Assembly (NCBI GenBank): GCA_036245805.1
Contig: BTRK01000002.1
Span: forward strand, 23,553,067 to 23,617,066
Direction of reading: 5' to 3'
Length of the DNA stretch: 64,000 bases
Source: Pristionchus mayeri
Taxonomy: Eukaryota > Nematoda > Chromadorea > Rhabditida > Neodiplogasteridae
The notes beneath the pieces are model-generated. The model saw only the letters and a program-made list of their open reading frames with translations. It did not search any database and had not been told where the DNA came from. Below, piece by piece: positions 10,196-21,300 of the stretch. The position numbers and the translations under genes are program-made. Every line of letters begins with the position of its first letter. Within the stretch, counting starts at the first letter, position 1.

Positions 10196-13100
10196 CTACT
10201 TGAGTAATCCCAGTTCCTTGGCTTCTCTCTCTGCCCATTCCATCATCTCCTTCTCGTCCAGGGGAGAATCTTCCTCGCCCGCCACTGCATCCATGTAGAA
10301 CGAACCTGCCATTCAACTATCATCATCTATCTAATTTATGCCATCTCTTGCAAACTAAAGTCAATCGGTGGCTTGCATGATTTATAAATAAACAATCTAT
10401 TCTACAACTATTCCAAAAATATGGATTGTTCGATAGATTATAGTGCGTCTAAAGTAGGTCAACTCACGGTGGGCAGTGAGACTCTCGAAGTCATCGTCTG
10501 ATTCCTCGTCGTCCGAATTATGAAGAGACGCTGAACAATATACTATTGAATGAAATGGATCTCCTTATACGCATCTCTTGCCTTCCCATCTCCATGCTAT
10601 CACACACTAAAGACCCGAGAGAGAACGACATCACGCTTATCACTGACCACTATCACGGCAGCGGAATCATGCAACAAGCATTACGAAACAGATAGAATGT
10701 GTAACATCGACTACAGTACTCCGTGCTCACAATAGACAACAGCTTCTACACTACAGTCACAGAGACCAATCACCTTTCTTCTCCCTCATCATGACACTGG
10801 GATGGAAAATGTCCGCTGCTACAGAGGAGTCAAATCAATTATTGCAAGCGAGAAAAATAAAAGGGGAATTATGCAAGGAAGCGTCACCACTTCTCACTAC
10901 GCATCCATTAGGCAATCTCGAACTGACTTTTCACGGGGGGGGGGAGGAATACTGTAGGGGAGGGGGTATTACTCACCGGATCTCCTCATCCCACTGCCAG
11001 CAGCGGTTCCCGTTGAGGAAGTGGATGCAGCCAGTCCAGTGATGGAGGAGAAATCAGAGAAGTTGATCGCCACTCGAGATCTACGAGTATTACTTTGATA
11101 TTCCATTGTATTCATTAATAAAACAATAAGAATAGAAGGTTACCCTCTAACTCTCAGCTGGTTCGCATCCACTGCCGTTCCTCCAACGACGATGGTCACC
11201 GTCGGACGAGTGTCCTCAAACATGTATATTTATTTTGCTTTCCCAGTATGCATCACAGCTATTGAGCGTCATTTTCACGTTCGTGTCATGCTCCGCCAGC
11301 GAAACCTGAGCTCGCCATGGAAGACAATACACGGGAAAGGTCTAAATACGTATCTATTCTGAACCAGGAATGCTGGAAGTTTCTCAGTTTCCGGCTGGCC
11401 TTTGTTTTTGACTAATAGCTCGACCGACAGGAGATGCGGGAATAACGAACAATCAATTGGGCCAAAATTAGTTACACGACGAATAGCAGAGTTGATCAGA
11501 TCACAATTACCTTCTCCTTCATGGGATGGGCCTTGATGAGAGTCTGGACAGCAGCAGCAGTCACCAGCATCGACCCCGACAGATCGAGATGCCGCAGTCT
11601 GCTGCATGCAGCAAGGGCGACCACCCCCTCGTCCCCGAGGTACACGCAGTTACGCAGCTGCAGCACCTCCAATCCAGCCATTGCTTTTTTTAAAATTAAA
11701 GTATAAAAATATGGCAGAAATTCAGGAACTTAAAACACACATCTAATCATACAGTTACACTTTGAGGCTACCTCTAGATTCTTGAGTCTCTCTGTCATCT
11801 GGACGAGTGTTCCATTCTTGACTGCTGCCAGACAACTCACGTCCACCTGAGAGAGGAGAGATCATTTATCAATCTCGCCCATTTAGTATTCATTCACTCC
11901 TTAACCTCTTCTTTACCCACTCGTCTCTTTACTGTTAGACACGATGCCTAGTCAGCTGACCAATCATTTCTACATTTAACGACAGATTTGGATGCATTCT
12001 CGTTTTCTCATCAGCCAACTACCCTCCCTCCCCCATCCACTCCATTGGATATCCCTAAGAAGTTCTCCGTTCGTGCGTCAATCTTCTCTCCCCACTCACT
12101 TCACATTTCCGGCTTGTCTATGCTGGAGGCATAAACTTAATTCGGTCACATTCTCTTCATCTATCTTCATATTAGTTATTCCATTCCCTCTCCCTCTCCC
12201 TTTCTTCTTCTTCTTCTCCATTGCCTTCTCTTCGTCCGTCGACATCATCATTTCTGATTCACTCATTTCTTCTTTCTCTTCATTCTTCCCTCGCTGCGGA
12301 GGCGATCCCAATATTGTTTCATTCCATTATCAGCGAAAATTGCGTCGTGAGAGAAAAAATGGAGGAAGAAGTGCGCCAATTAGTCGGGAGTTTCGCCAAT
12401 TTCAAGTCCGCCCCAGAAACCGGAAAGCACCAACTCGAAATAGGAGAGCGTTTCACCCGGCATTTAGCGATACTTCTACACCTCATTCAATTGCTATTTA
12501 CAACCCTCTCCATTACTCTTCTTCTTCGCCAATCTTTCCTTTGATTCCAGGAATTCAATTAATTCGAAAAAATAGTCCGGCAAATGTAAAAGCATCACTT
12601 CTGCGTGTTTTCGCCAAGAGATGGTTCTATAAAAGACGATGAGACGTCGTATAATTTGGCGTGTCGACTTCTCATCTCCCCTCTCGATTCCTCCGGGAAT
12701 GCTCAGATGTTCTGTGGTCATTCCACCTCCCTTCCCCTCTCTCCATCCTCAATCTGCTCCATCCATACATCCCATCCATTACCCTTTCCCATCGGCAGTC
12801 CCCTTCTAAACGAGGGTGCAGCAGAGGGGGGGTGCACTCTCTCCTTCTCCCTCTCCCCTGGAGGGAGTGGGATGGGGGAGAGCGTGGCAGCCCGGATTGC
12901 TTCTGTCTTCTGTTCTTCTCCTATCTATCCATCTCCCGCAGGAATCTCTTTTTGCCTTCACACTAACCCCTCCTTCCTTCCTCTCATTCATTCTCTCGTG
13001 GCAAGACCGATAGCCCAGTGCTCCGAACCAGAGGGGGGTTGCAACAACTAGATGCTGCTGCACAGTGATGCAGTCTCTTTTGCCTGTTCCTCCCTCTCTT

Positions 13101-16100
13101 CCCTTCCTCCTCTTCTGTTGTAGCCCGCGAGACAATTAGCCCTCTATTCTCCCTTATTCCCATAGCTTTCCGGTCAAACGACTCTCCTGGTCGGGAAGCT
13201 CTCTCTCACACGACTACGAGGGGCGGAGTCACAACTCCTGCTTCATTCCGATTGAACTCTAAGCGTTCCCTCTTCACCTGCCCTCTATAGCTTTGTTCAG
13301 CCTAGGGGTAAGGTAGAGCCCCTTCCTCCCCCCTCCCCCTATTCCTCATCCACCTCGCAATATTCCCTCTGTCCTATTGCAGGTGCGTCTTCCCCGTCTC
13401 TTCCTCCCAATTCGTGGATGTAGTCCGTGGAGAGACATGGCTAGACTACCCTTCTCCATCTCCCATCCCCCCCTCCTCTTCCTCATCCTCCACTCACTCA
13501 CACTGCCATTGTCCGAGCAGTCCCTCCTTCCCACTCCCAATGCTCTGGCTGCCAACCAGCCGGCAAAGGCAGCTGTTGCTCCTGATCCAATCAAGGATCT
13601 TCTCCAGCAGACTGACGACCCGTACAAGGTATACGGTAGCCACTACGATAAATATCAACCATGAAATATTCCAGGACAGCGTCGTATTCGTGCGAGCACC
13701 AGAAGAATTCAGGGTGATCAATTACATATTTTTAAAAATAAATAAATCAGTCAATGTCAGGATGATCCTCAATTCATCTCTGGTCCTCTGCTGGCGGCCC
13801 TTCCCCGCTGTGCTCGTTGTCCCTACCACTCCAATCTACGATCATCACGATTCTACTACAATCACAAGGCATGATAACCACTCTCTCCCACTCTCATCGA
13901 ACACCTTTACAGTCCTCCAACTCAACCTCCACACCATCCACTTCATGGATCTCCTATTTATTTGGATAAATATCTTCCATCCACTGATTCCCTCTCGCAA
14001 GCATCCGACACATAGCTGCACCTAACTGCACATACAAAATTCGCCCTTTGTCGGAGAGTAATGCATCACTCTAGCTTCCTCTAGTTGTCTCGAACTTCCA
14101 CACTCCCATACATTTTTCATTCCTATCTAATCCCGTTCTCCCTAGGCGTGGTCACCACTCTTGTTGCTAGTAAGACTCACCCCAATGTTTTTAAAAAATC
14201 AAAAAGATGTCTTTCATCCACCTATCAAATGCACTTGATCCCTTCCCCCACCTGCTCCAACTGCTTCATCCTGGCGACAGCCTCTACTCCTCTGGTGGTG
14301 ATCGACTGGTCGGTGCCTGCATTCGATATCGAGAGGGACTGCAGTAGAGGGAGACACTCCGACAGAGACTCCAGCAGATCATCCGACACCAGGGGATTGT
14401 AGTCAAGTCTGAGAGATCATCCATTCAGTGTGGTTAGTGCCATCACGAGGAAGAGGAATCTGTTGTCGGGACCGCCGATCCATCCTTATAACAAATGTCC
14501 TCTCTCAACGTCTCCTCAAAACACGGCAGGAATCTTTCTCGCATGTGCATCTCTCATTCTCTCTTGCCTCATCGCTCTTCCAGGGGGGCAAAACATCCAG
14601 AAGTGGAACAATCGGAGAGAAGGAGGAACAATGACGAGAAAACACAAGAGGCGACACACGAATAATGAGAAGGATGAATAACTACCGCGTGACTCTTCAT
14701 AAAACATGCAATCTAGGAGATCTAAAATAGAAGTGGGAAACTGACGCTAGTTCGACGAGGTTCTCCATTCTGGCGATGTGGATGAGTCCCTCCTGACTCA
14801 GTTTGGTGAATCTGCCCCCACACAGAGTGAGCACTTGCAGGTCGAGGAGACTACGGGCCATCATACTGTAAGAGGAAGAGTTAGTTGAGGGACTGCACTG
14901 CGTACCCCCCCCCCCCCCCCCCACCAGATGGATGTACAGCTAATCTTTGAATCCGCTTATATATAATGACTTTTTTCCTATTTCATTATTCGAACTCTTT
15001 GGCCTTCACACAACTCCATTTCACTAATATTCCCTCCTCGTTCCTCGTCTTCATTAGTTTCCCTCTTAATTCTGGATTATTATTCTTTTAAGGGGCTTTT
15101 GTGGAGCAAGTTTTTCTTCAGCCTAACCTAATACAAATTCAAAGAATCATGCTACAAATTCTCAGCCCCCAACATTTATCCCAAAATAATCCTAGAAGTG
15201 TTGACTCAAACATTGGTAGTGCTTACTTGATGTTCTCATCAGTGAGTAGGAAGCACTCATTGAGTCGTAGTTCCTTCACTCTGCTCGCCCCCGTGCACAG
15301 ATCCTCCAGTGCTTGTTCGTCCACTCGGGAACACCCATCCAGAAGCAACTGCAGAACAGATGATACACTCATTCCATTCTAACGGGCAATTTTGCGTTCT
15401 TGCTGTGAACAAGCATCTTCCTACAGAATGAACATGTTCCTATGAATCCGGGATGAGCTCACTGATCAATTCCATCTATTCTCCCCCATGCAATCCACTA
15501 ACCTGTTCTAGGTTCTGCTGGAATAGTCGCAGACACCTTCCGTGCATCCTCCTGCATCCTCGCAGATCCACCACTCGCAGTGAACGAGCACAGCCCTTCA
15601 CGAGGAACCACAGAGCCTGAATCAGGGTGAGCATGGATGAAGGATACTGTACCATTACTTGCTGCTTGATTAATGTCGTGTGCAATGTTGTGTACCTTGT
15701 CATTCGCATTGATCATATCCCTATAGCTGAGGTTCTTCAGTTCAGGCAGAGTCTCGCTCAATTCTTGCAGAGCATCAGCAGTAGCACGCACTCCAGAGAG
15801 ATCCAGCTGCAGCCAGAATACAAATTAATTATAAAAATAATACCATAAAAATATTAAAAAATGAATTGAAAAAAATCTATTATCAAAATCGAAAATAAAC
15901 TAGAGAATAAAATAAGGACAGACCTCGACCAGATGGGGGCATTTCTCTCCGATGATTTGGAGTGCCTTCGAGTCGAGCAGATGGACGATGCCGTTGAGAT
16001 CGAGACGACGGAGATGACCTTCCAAGAAGATCATTCCAAGAAAAGAAAAGATAAATAAATAACTACATTTTTATTATTATTTTTACAGTTGCCGATGGAA

Positions 16101-16612
16101 AAAAAATCGTCAAATTTAAATTATAATGAAAATACAACTAAATATGAATAGTAACCTCCAGCCCTGCTGAGAATGGCCTTGAGATGGCTATTTCTCAGTG
16201 GATTCGACTTGGTGAAGGAGCGATCGGCATCGCGATAGATGGAGACTGAGTTGATGTGCTTCCACGACTGGAAAGAAAAAAAACTTGCACCTCCATCACA
16301 GCGAGGTGTAGAGTACCTTCATGCTGGTCTCTAGCCACTTCTTGCTGACTCTCTCTAGTCTGATCGTGTCTTGGATGGGGAGGAAGGCGAGAACTCTCTC
16401 GAGGGCAGCAGGAGGGAGGTCGTCAGGGGAGAGCAACTGACGAGAGACATTTAAGACATGTATTATATATTTAAATATTTTATCTAAGGTCAGTGACGCA
16501 ACTATTAGTACAAAAAATAAATAATATCACGAAACATCGCCAAAAAACAGAAAATATTTTTAAATACCTCAGCTCCATGCGCCGAGGACAGAGACTGTGT
16601 AGAACTGGTCAT
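10196..16612 (-). CDS. F-box / leucine-rich-repeat protein
   Basis: Fifteen exons join in phase to 1575 nt (524 residues): 16568-16612, 16317-16436, 16156-16267, 15924-16018, 15696-15806, 15503-15616, 15227-15348, 14746-14865, 14252-14408, 11772-11846, 11511-11666, 11144-11214, 10977-11080, 10468-10530 and 10196-10305. Residues 16-55 form an F-box (LSPDDLPPAALERVLAFLP... RLERVSKKWLE). Residues 90-430 carry repeated LRR units such as LRRLDLNGIVHLL, LRVVDLRGCRRM, VKELRLNECFLL and LRHLDLSGSMLV. The C-terminus is acidic (HNSDDEESDDDFE) and ends EWAEREAKELGLLK. F-box/LRR proteins dock substrates on SCF ubiquitin ligases through Skp1; the substrate here is unknown. The ninth intron (11847-14251) is 2.4 kb and holds a candidate plus-strand gene. 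The ATG lies inside the last exon of the upstream RRM gene. Confidence 0.85.
11847..13436 (+). other. Long pyrimidine-rich tract in the F-box gene intron, no proven gene
   Basis: This stretch is strongly C/T-rich on the plus strand and gives long low-complexity open frames (for example 11992-12642, 216 codons of Ser/Pro/Phe/Leu). One more balanced frame begins MEEEVRQLVGSFANF near 12359. None has a recognisable domain. The tract may be 5' untranslated or intronic sequence of the small plus-strand ORF that follows. Confidence 0.3.
13437..13664 (+). CDS. Small secreted-protein candidate, 75 residues, antisense in an intron
   Basis: An ATG at 13437 opens a 75-codon frame beginning MARLPFSISHPPLLFLILHS, which reads as a signal peptide with a hydrophobic core and likely cleavage near LPLSEQ. 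The mature part is about 48 residues: an Ala/Pro segment (NALAANQPAKAAVAPDP), then a polar, Tyr-rich end (DDPYKVYGSHYDKYQP). It has no cysteine and no clear dibasic site, so it is neither a disulfide-rich toxin nor an obvious neuropeptide precursor. It is nested, on the opposite strand, in the ninth intron of the F-box/LRR gene. No family is recognised. The minus-strand frame of the same DNA is also open, so coding strand is not proven. Confidence 0.4.
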   Translation: MARLPFSISHPPLLFLILHSLTLPLSEQSLLPTPNALAANQPAKAAVAPDPIKDLLQQTDDPYKVYGSHYDKYQP

Positions 16613-18010
16613 CGAGTGACGATCGTCCTCTTAAATTATCTTTCGTTTCTGTGAACAACCAAATTGACTTTCTAGATAAAATACAATGTTAAAAATACTC
16701 TGTTTTGTCTAAATTTATAATTCGGATATATATCCTCGAAAACAAATAAACGGTAGACGAACCGATATTTCTGTCATCGGTCATGACCATGCCCTTGCCG
16801 CCACGCTTGCGAGAGACGTACTGAATTGCGAATGACTATCATTATGATTATTACAGGATCAACATTCTAGATAATTAAAAATATTGAGCATGCGAACTAA
16901 CAGCCTGCACGACCATCTCCTGGTTGTAGAATTTGAGTTGTTCAGAAGTAGCCTCGCGAGCCTTCTGAGCACCCTCTGCCGTCCTGGAAATGAAAATATT
17001 ATTAGTGTACACCCATGCTAGTCTTGAAAATATGCCCAATTATAAATATGAACAGTTAGCTAAATTAATAGTTGTACATGTTGGGCCAAGGAGAATAGCT
17101 AACTTGAAAGTGATGGTGGCGACTCCGCAAGTCTTCTGGGATCGGGACATAGTGGCGAATATCGAAGTCTTCTTCCCATCTTCTCGTGGCAGGGAGCAAT
17201 GCGAAACCTGACGTATTAAATCTATATTTAAAAGTTAGAATTAAACGCGAAGGAAGGTGATTCGTTATTGTTAAAAAATATATTTAAAAAATAATAAAAT
17301 GCGTGTTCACCTTCCCGAACTGAGTGAAGAAGGCCTGCAGCTGAGGTGCTGTCACTCTCGTAGACACATTAGTGACGATCACTTTTCTGTCGTCCTTCGA
17401 GTTGGCTTGGAAGGCAAGCGCCGCATCGAAGTCTGATGAAATTGAGGTTAGACACATTTCATCACGCCAAAATAAATTTAAAAATTTTCAGAGCTTGCAC
17501 AACACGCATAGTGATAATAAAGATAATTTACCATCAGTTTCGCCGCCATCGAAAGCCTGCCCGTCGGCAAGGATCATCGGGAGCAGTCTTCGGTACTTCA
17601 TGAACTCTACTGCCGAATGAGACCAGGTTCTCCTATAAATATTTAATTTTTTATTTGAGTTTATGATGATAGGCTAAAACCCTTACCAGAATATAAAATA
17701 ATGAAGCAATACAAATCAACGAACCTCAGTTTTCCAACAGAGAAGAAGCGGGCTCGAGTGACGAATGACTGGAATGCTTCAGTCATGTCGTTTAGCCCTT
17801 GATTTTCCAGATTGTGCCCGTGTAGTCGACGAAGCGCTTTGAACATCGCCTGGAACATGACTAGAACTGTCGGTTATCATTATTTGTAAGCTTCAATTAA
17901 AAACAAAGATAGAAAAGTGCACTTACTTGAGGTGGCTTTCCGGTGCCTCCAAAACCAGCAGCGCCGAATACTTTCTCGCCGGGAAGGCGAAAACTCGCTC
18001 TCGCATCCAT
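16569..18010 (-). CDS. RRM-domain RNA-binding protein
   Basis: Eight exons (17927-18010, 17725-17849, 17532-17632, 17311-17432, 17104-17207, 16902-16983, 16763-16820, 16569-16648) sum to 756 nt, 251 residues. A single RRM occupies about residues 118-200: RNP2-like VIVTNVS, a helix (TAPQLQAFFTQFGKV), and RNP1-like GVATITFK followed by AQKAREATSEQL. The stretch between the RNPs is long and polar (EDGKKTSIFATMSRSQK). A basic KRGGKG segment follows. The first 110 residues are unrecognised (MDARASFRLPGEKVFGAAGF). RRMs bind single-stranded RNA; the specific role is unknown. It is transcribed away from the HspBP1-like gene. The last exon's final 42 coding bases overlap the first exon of the F-box gene in another frame, so the true 3' end of this CDS is less certain than the rest. 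Confidence 0.7.
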
Positions 18011-18339
18011 TTCGGTGGTTGTTTGAACGCGAATTAGCGCTAATTAGCGAGACATTAGAAAAAGAAAGTAGTGTAGTGTAAGGGTTCAAGTTCGTACGTG
18101 CATCGAGTGCTATTCCAGGGACCGGGAATTCGTTACGGCTCTACAGCAATTGTCGATACCTCAGGCATACTGTAACGCACCGTCAATCTTCTTGCACTTT
18201 CTCGCTTGTTCTCGAACATTTATTTCGAACATATTTTACCTTTGCGGTCGCTACTCTCGTCGTATTTGCTTTCCCATCGTTCGCTTTGTTCTTTTATATT
18301 GTTTTCACATTTCTTTATTGTTCATTCAATTCTTGTCAG
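18011..18339. promoter_or_regulatory. Divergent promoter region, RRM gene / HspBP1-like gene
   Basis: Only 329 bp separate the two ATGs, which point away from each other, so the two genes must share or closely pack their promoters. The plus-strand ATG follows directly on CAATTCTTGTCAG, a good 3' splice-site consensus with no donor upstream in a coding exon, which suggests SL1 trans-splicing at the start codon. No TATA box is obvious. Confidence 0.55.
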
Positions 18340-21300
18340 ATGAGCAACGGCTCCGTTCCCCTCCAGTACTGGAATGCCCTCTTGGGTATTACAACCAAAG
18401 CTACTGCCGAGTACAATGATGCTCATCCTACCCAACAGATTAAGTGTGACGAGAAGGCCGGACCTCTCAGCGACGAGGTACGTTGTCATGAGAAGGCCAA
18501 GGGTGTCTTTGGGGGGTAAAGAACAGGATTATTCAAAATAGCCGCAACTCAGTAGTCATTGATTGTCACTGCAGTCTCGGACATGGCTCGAATCAGCCCT
18601 TCGTGAGCTTGTCAACTCAACGGATCCTGGCAAGATTCTGGATGGAGTGATGGGCAGTCTCTTGCGGTCAGTTGCCTTCTTTCTTTCGCCTGGAGATGGC
18701 CCCCTGTACAGGTATGCAACGACGACTGAACTCGAGGAAGGAGACATCGAAAAGGTACCTATGTTGAATGATCAAAAGCCGGGGGAGACTACCCTACTTT
18801 TGTGGAACATGATGTATTGAGTGTTTGGGTGTACTATCTTTAGCTTGTTATGCCGCTATACCTAATACACGTGCAGGTGATGGATCTCGGTCTTCGTCTC
18901 GAGGATCTCCTCCAGTATGCCGATCTCGCGGGCAAATTCCATCGAATGGGCGGATTCGAGATCATCATTAGGTTCCTGGTTAGTTCAAAACGTTTGCTAT
19001 TTGTAAGTTGATTCATTCCAGAATTATTCAAACTATCCTCAATTACGTTCAACGGGTTGTCAGATGCTCATTACGATGTGCGAGAATAATCCTCAAGCTC
19101 AGAGTGAGTCAAATATCTCTTTAACCCTAAAAATAAGAATATTCAATCGAAAATCACATTTTAAAATTCGACCTATGTTCTCTTATTTGGCAAAATGAGA
19201 TGAGAAATGTCGTTGAGCGTTGAAATTCGTATAATTGGCAGATCTCGTAATTGCTCATCCTCTCTTCAATCACATCTTTGATCTTCTCTGCGACGCCAAG
19301 CAGGATTCAGTGAGTTTTCGAATCTAATTGTGAATTGTTACTGAAAATTGCTATTTGACCGTTCCAAATTATCGTGGTAACAAGCAAAATGATCAAAGAC
19401 TGCGGAAATTCATTTTTACGCTTTCTAGAAACTGGCAAAAAAAGGTTTGCCACGGACGGGATTCGAACCCGTGAGGAGCTTACACTCCATGTGATCATAA
19501 GTCACACTCCTTAACCACTCGGACACCGTGGCGCTGTTCCTTAAATAGGGTTTCTTTGAGTCCCTTTTGCGGATTTCATTAAACATTAGGAAATGAATTC
19601 TTAGAATTGCGTTTTCCTAAGTTGTTATGATTAGATGCGAGCACGACCGTAACAGTTTTCAGACATCCCCTTACAAGCTTCTTGGCACGGTTTACGGAAA
19701 TCACATAGCGGATTTCAGTGTTGTAATTTTTTAAAAATTATTAGCATTAGTCGCTATTTTTGCACTTATTTTCCCACTCTAAATGTTAATTATCATGATA
19801 ACCAGCAAAATGAGCATGCGGGAAATACATTTTTACTCTTTAGAAACTTGCAAAAAGGTTTTGTCACGGACGGGATTCGAATCCGCGCGGAGCTTACACT
19901 CCATAAGTCACACGCCTTAACCACTCGGCCACCATGACACATTTGCTTAAATTAGGTATCTTCGGGATCCGTTTGCGGATTTGATTATGCGTTAGGAGAT
20001 ATATTCTTATGACAAGGTGCAAGTTGTAATAATGAGACTCGAGCACGACTGACTGTTTGCAGACGTTCCGTTACAAGCTGCTGGGGACAGTCTCCGCCAT
20101 CGTCCGATCTCACGCTCCCGCATTCGAGTGAGTTCAACGTGTTTGATGTTCGGTAGCAATTACTATTGTGATTCGCACTTCTAGTCTACTGCTTTTTCAA
20201 GAGTGTCTCGTGATATATAATTGTTCTCTTGCAGTGCATTCACGGGTATCAATGGACACTCGAAGATGCGAGAGGTCGCAATCTCTACTGAGAACGAAGA
20301 ACGAGTCGCGCACAAAGTGGGTATTCGATAGTAAAAGTTGTGTCGACCTGCTAGTATATGGGAAATGGTCCAATTATAAGAGTAAAATGTAAAGGTAAAG
20401 GTGTTGTGAATTATTCCACGCAAGAGCGGGCTGTGCCACCCCATCGTCTATGTAGCAACGAGAGGCTATCCTGGAAAGTGTTGCGAGACTAAACTAAAAG
20501 GGGTGATATCTAACCTCGTTCTCTTACAGGCAGCTCGCATCCTCGCTTCGATCGCGTACACATACAGGGATGACCGTGAGTATTCTTGCTTTATCGAACT
20601 GTCTTGGGGAGGGTATTGCTAGCGCCGTCCCTTCAATCACCTCCCCTCCCAACTCATTTCAGCCATATTGCCATATGAATGCGGTTGTTTTCTCCACTTG
20701 TAGTTGATCTCTCTCTCTCTCTTGCAGCAGCCAGGAAGAACGCGTTGAAGGAGACGATAGGACAGGTGTACGCCGTCTTGTCGTCGAGGAGAGATGGAGA
20801 GGACACGGCAGAACTCAGTTACATCAGGGAATTCCTCCTCACTGTCAGTTGGTCAACTAGATCTTGATGAGTTTAGAAAAAAAATCAGTTCAAAAGGGCG
20901 CGCAGATTGAAATTTTTTTGTATAATCATTACTTTATATTTTTTTCAAGTCTAGAGGCACTTTATTGTTGCAAAATTTAGAAAAAAATCAACCAGTGTAA
21001 TGAAGAATAAATTTTAATTAATTGTAGAAACTTGCAAAAAAGATTTGTCACGGACGGGATTCGAACCCGCGCGGAGCTTACACTCCATGTGATCATAAGA
21101 CACACCTTAACCACTCGGCCACCATGACACATTTGCTTAAAATAGGTATCTTTGAGAAACGTTTGCGGATTTGATTATCCATTTGGAAATGAATTCTTAG
21201 AACTGCGAGTTCCTAAGTTGTTATGATAAGACGCGAGCGCGCCCGTAGGAGTTTTCAGATGTTCAAATACAAGCTTCTGGGCACGGTTTCCGGAAAACAC

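Noticed and set aside
11992..12642. 216-codon plus-strand frame
   Set aside because: Ser/Pro/Phe-rich translation of a C/T tract with no domain. Kept only as a possible untranslated part of the nested plus-strand gene.
13494..13721. Minus-strand 75-codon frame with a hydrophobic stretch
   Set aside because: It is the mirror of the plus-strand signal-peptide frame and lacks splice sites that join it to the F-box gene; the plus frame has the more protein-like composition.
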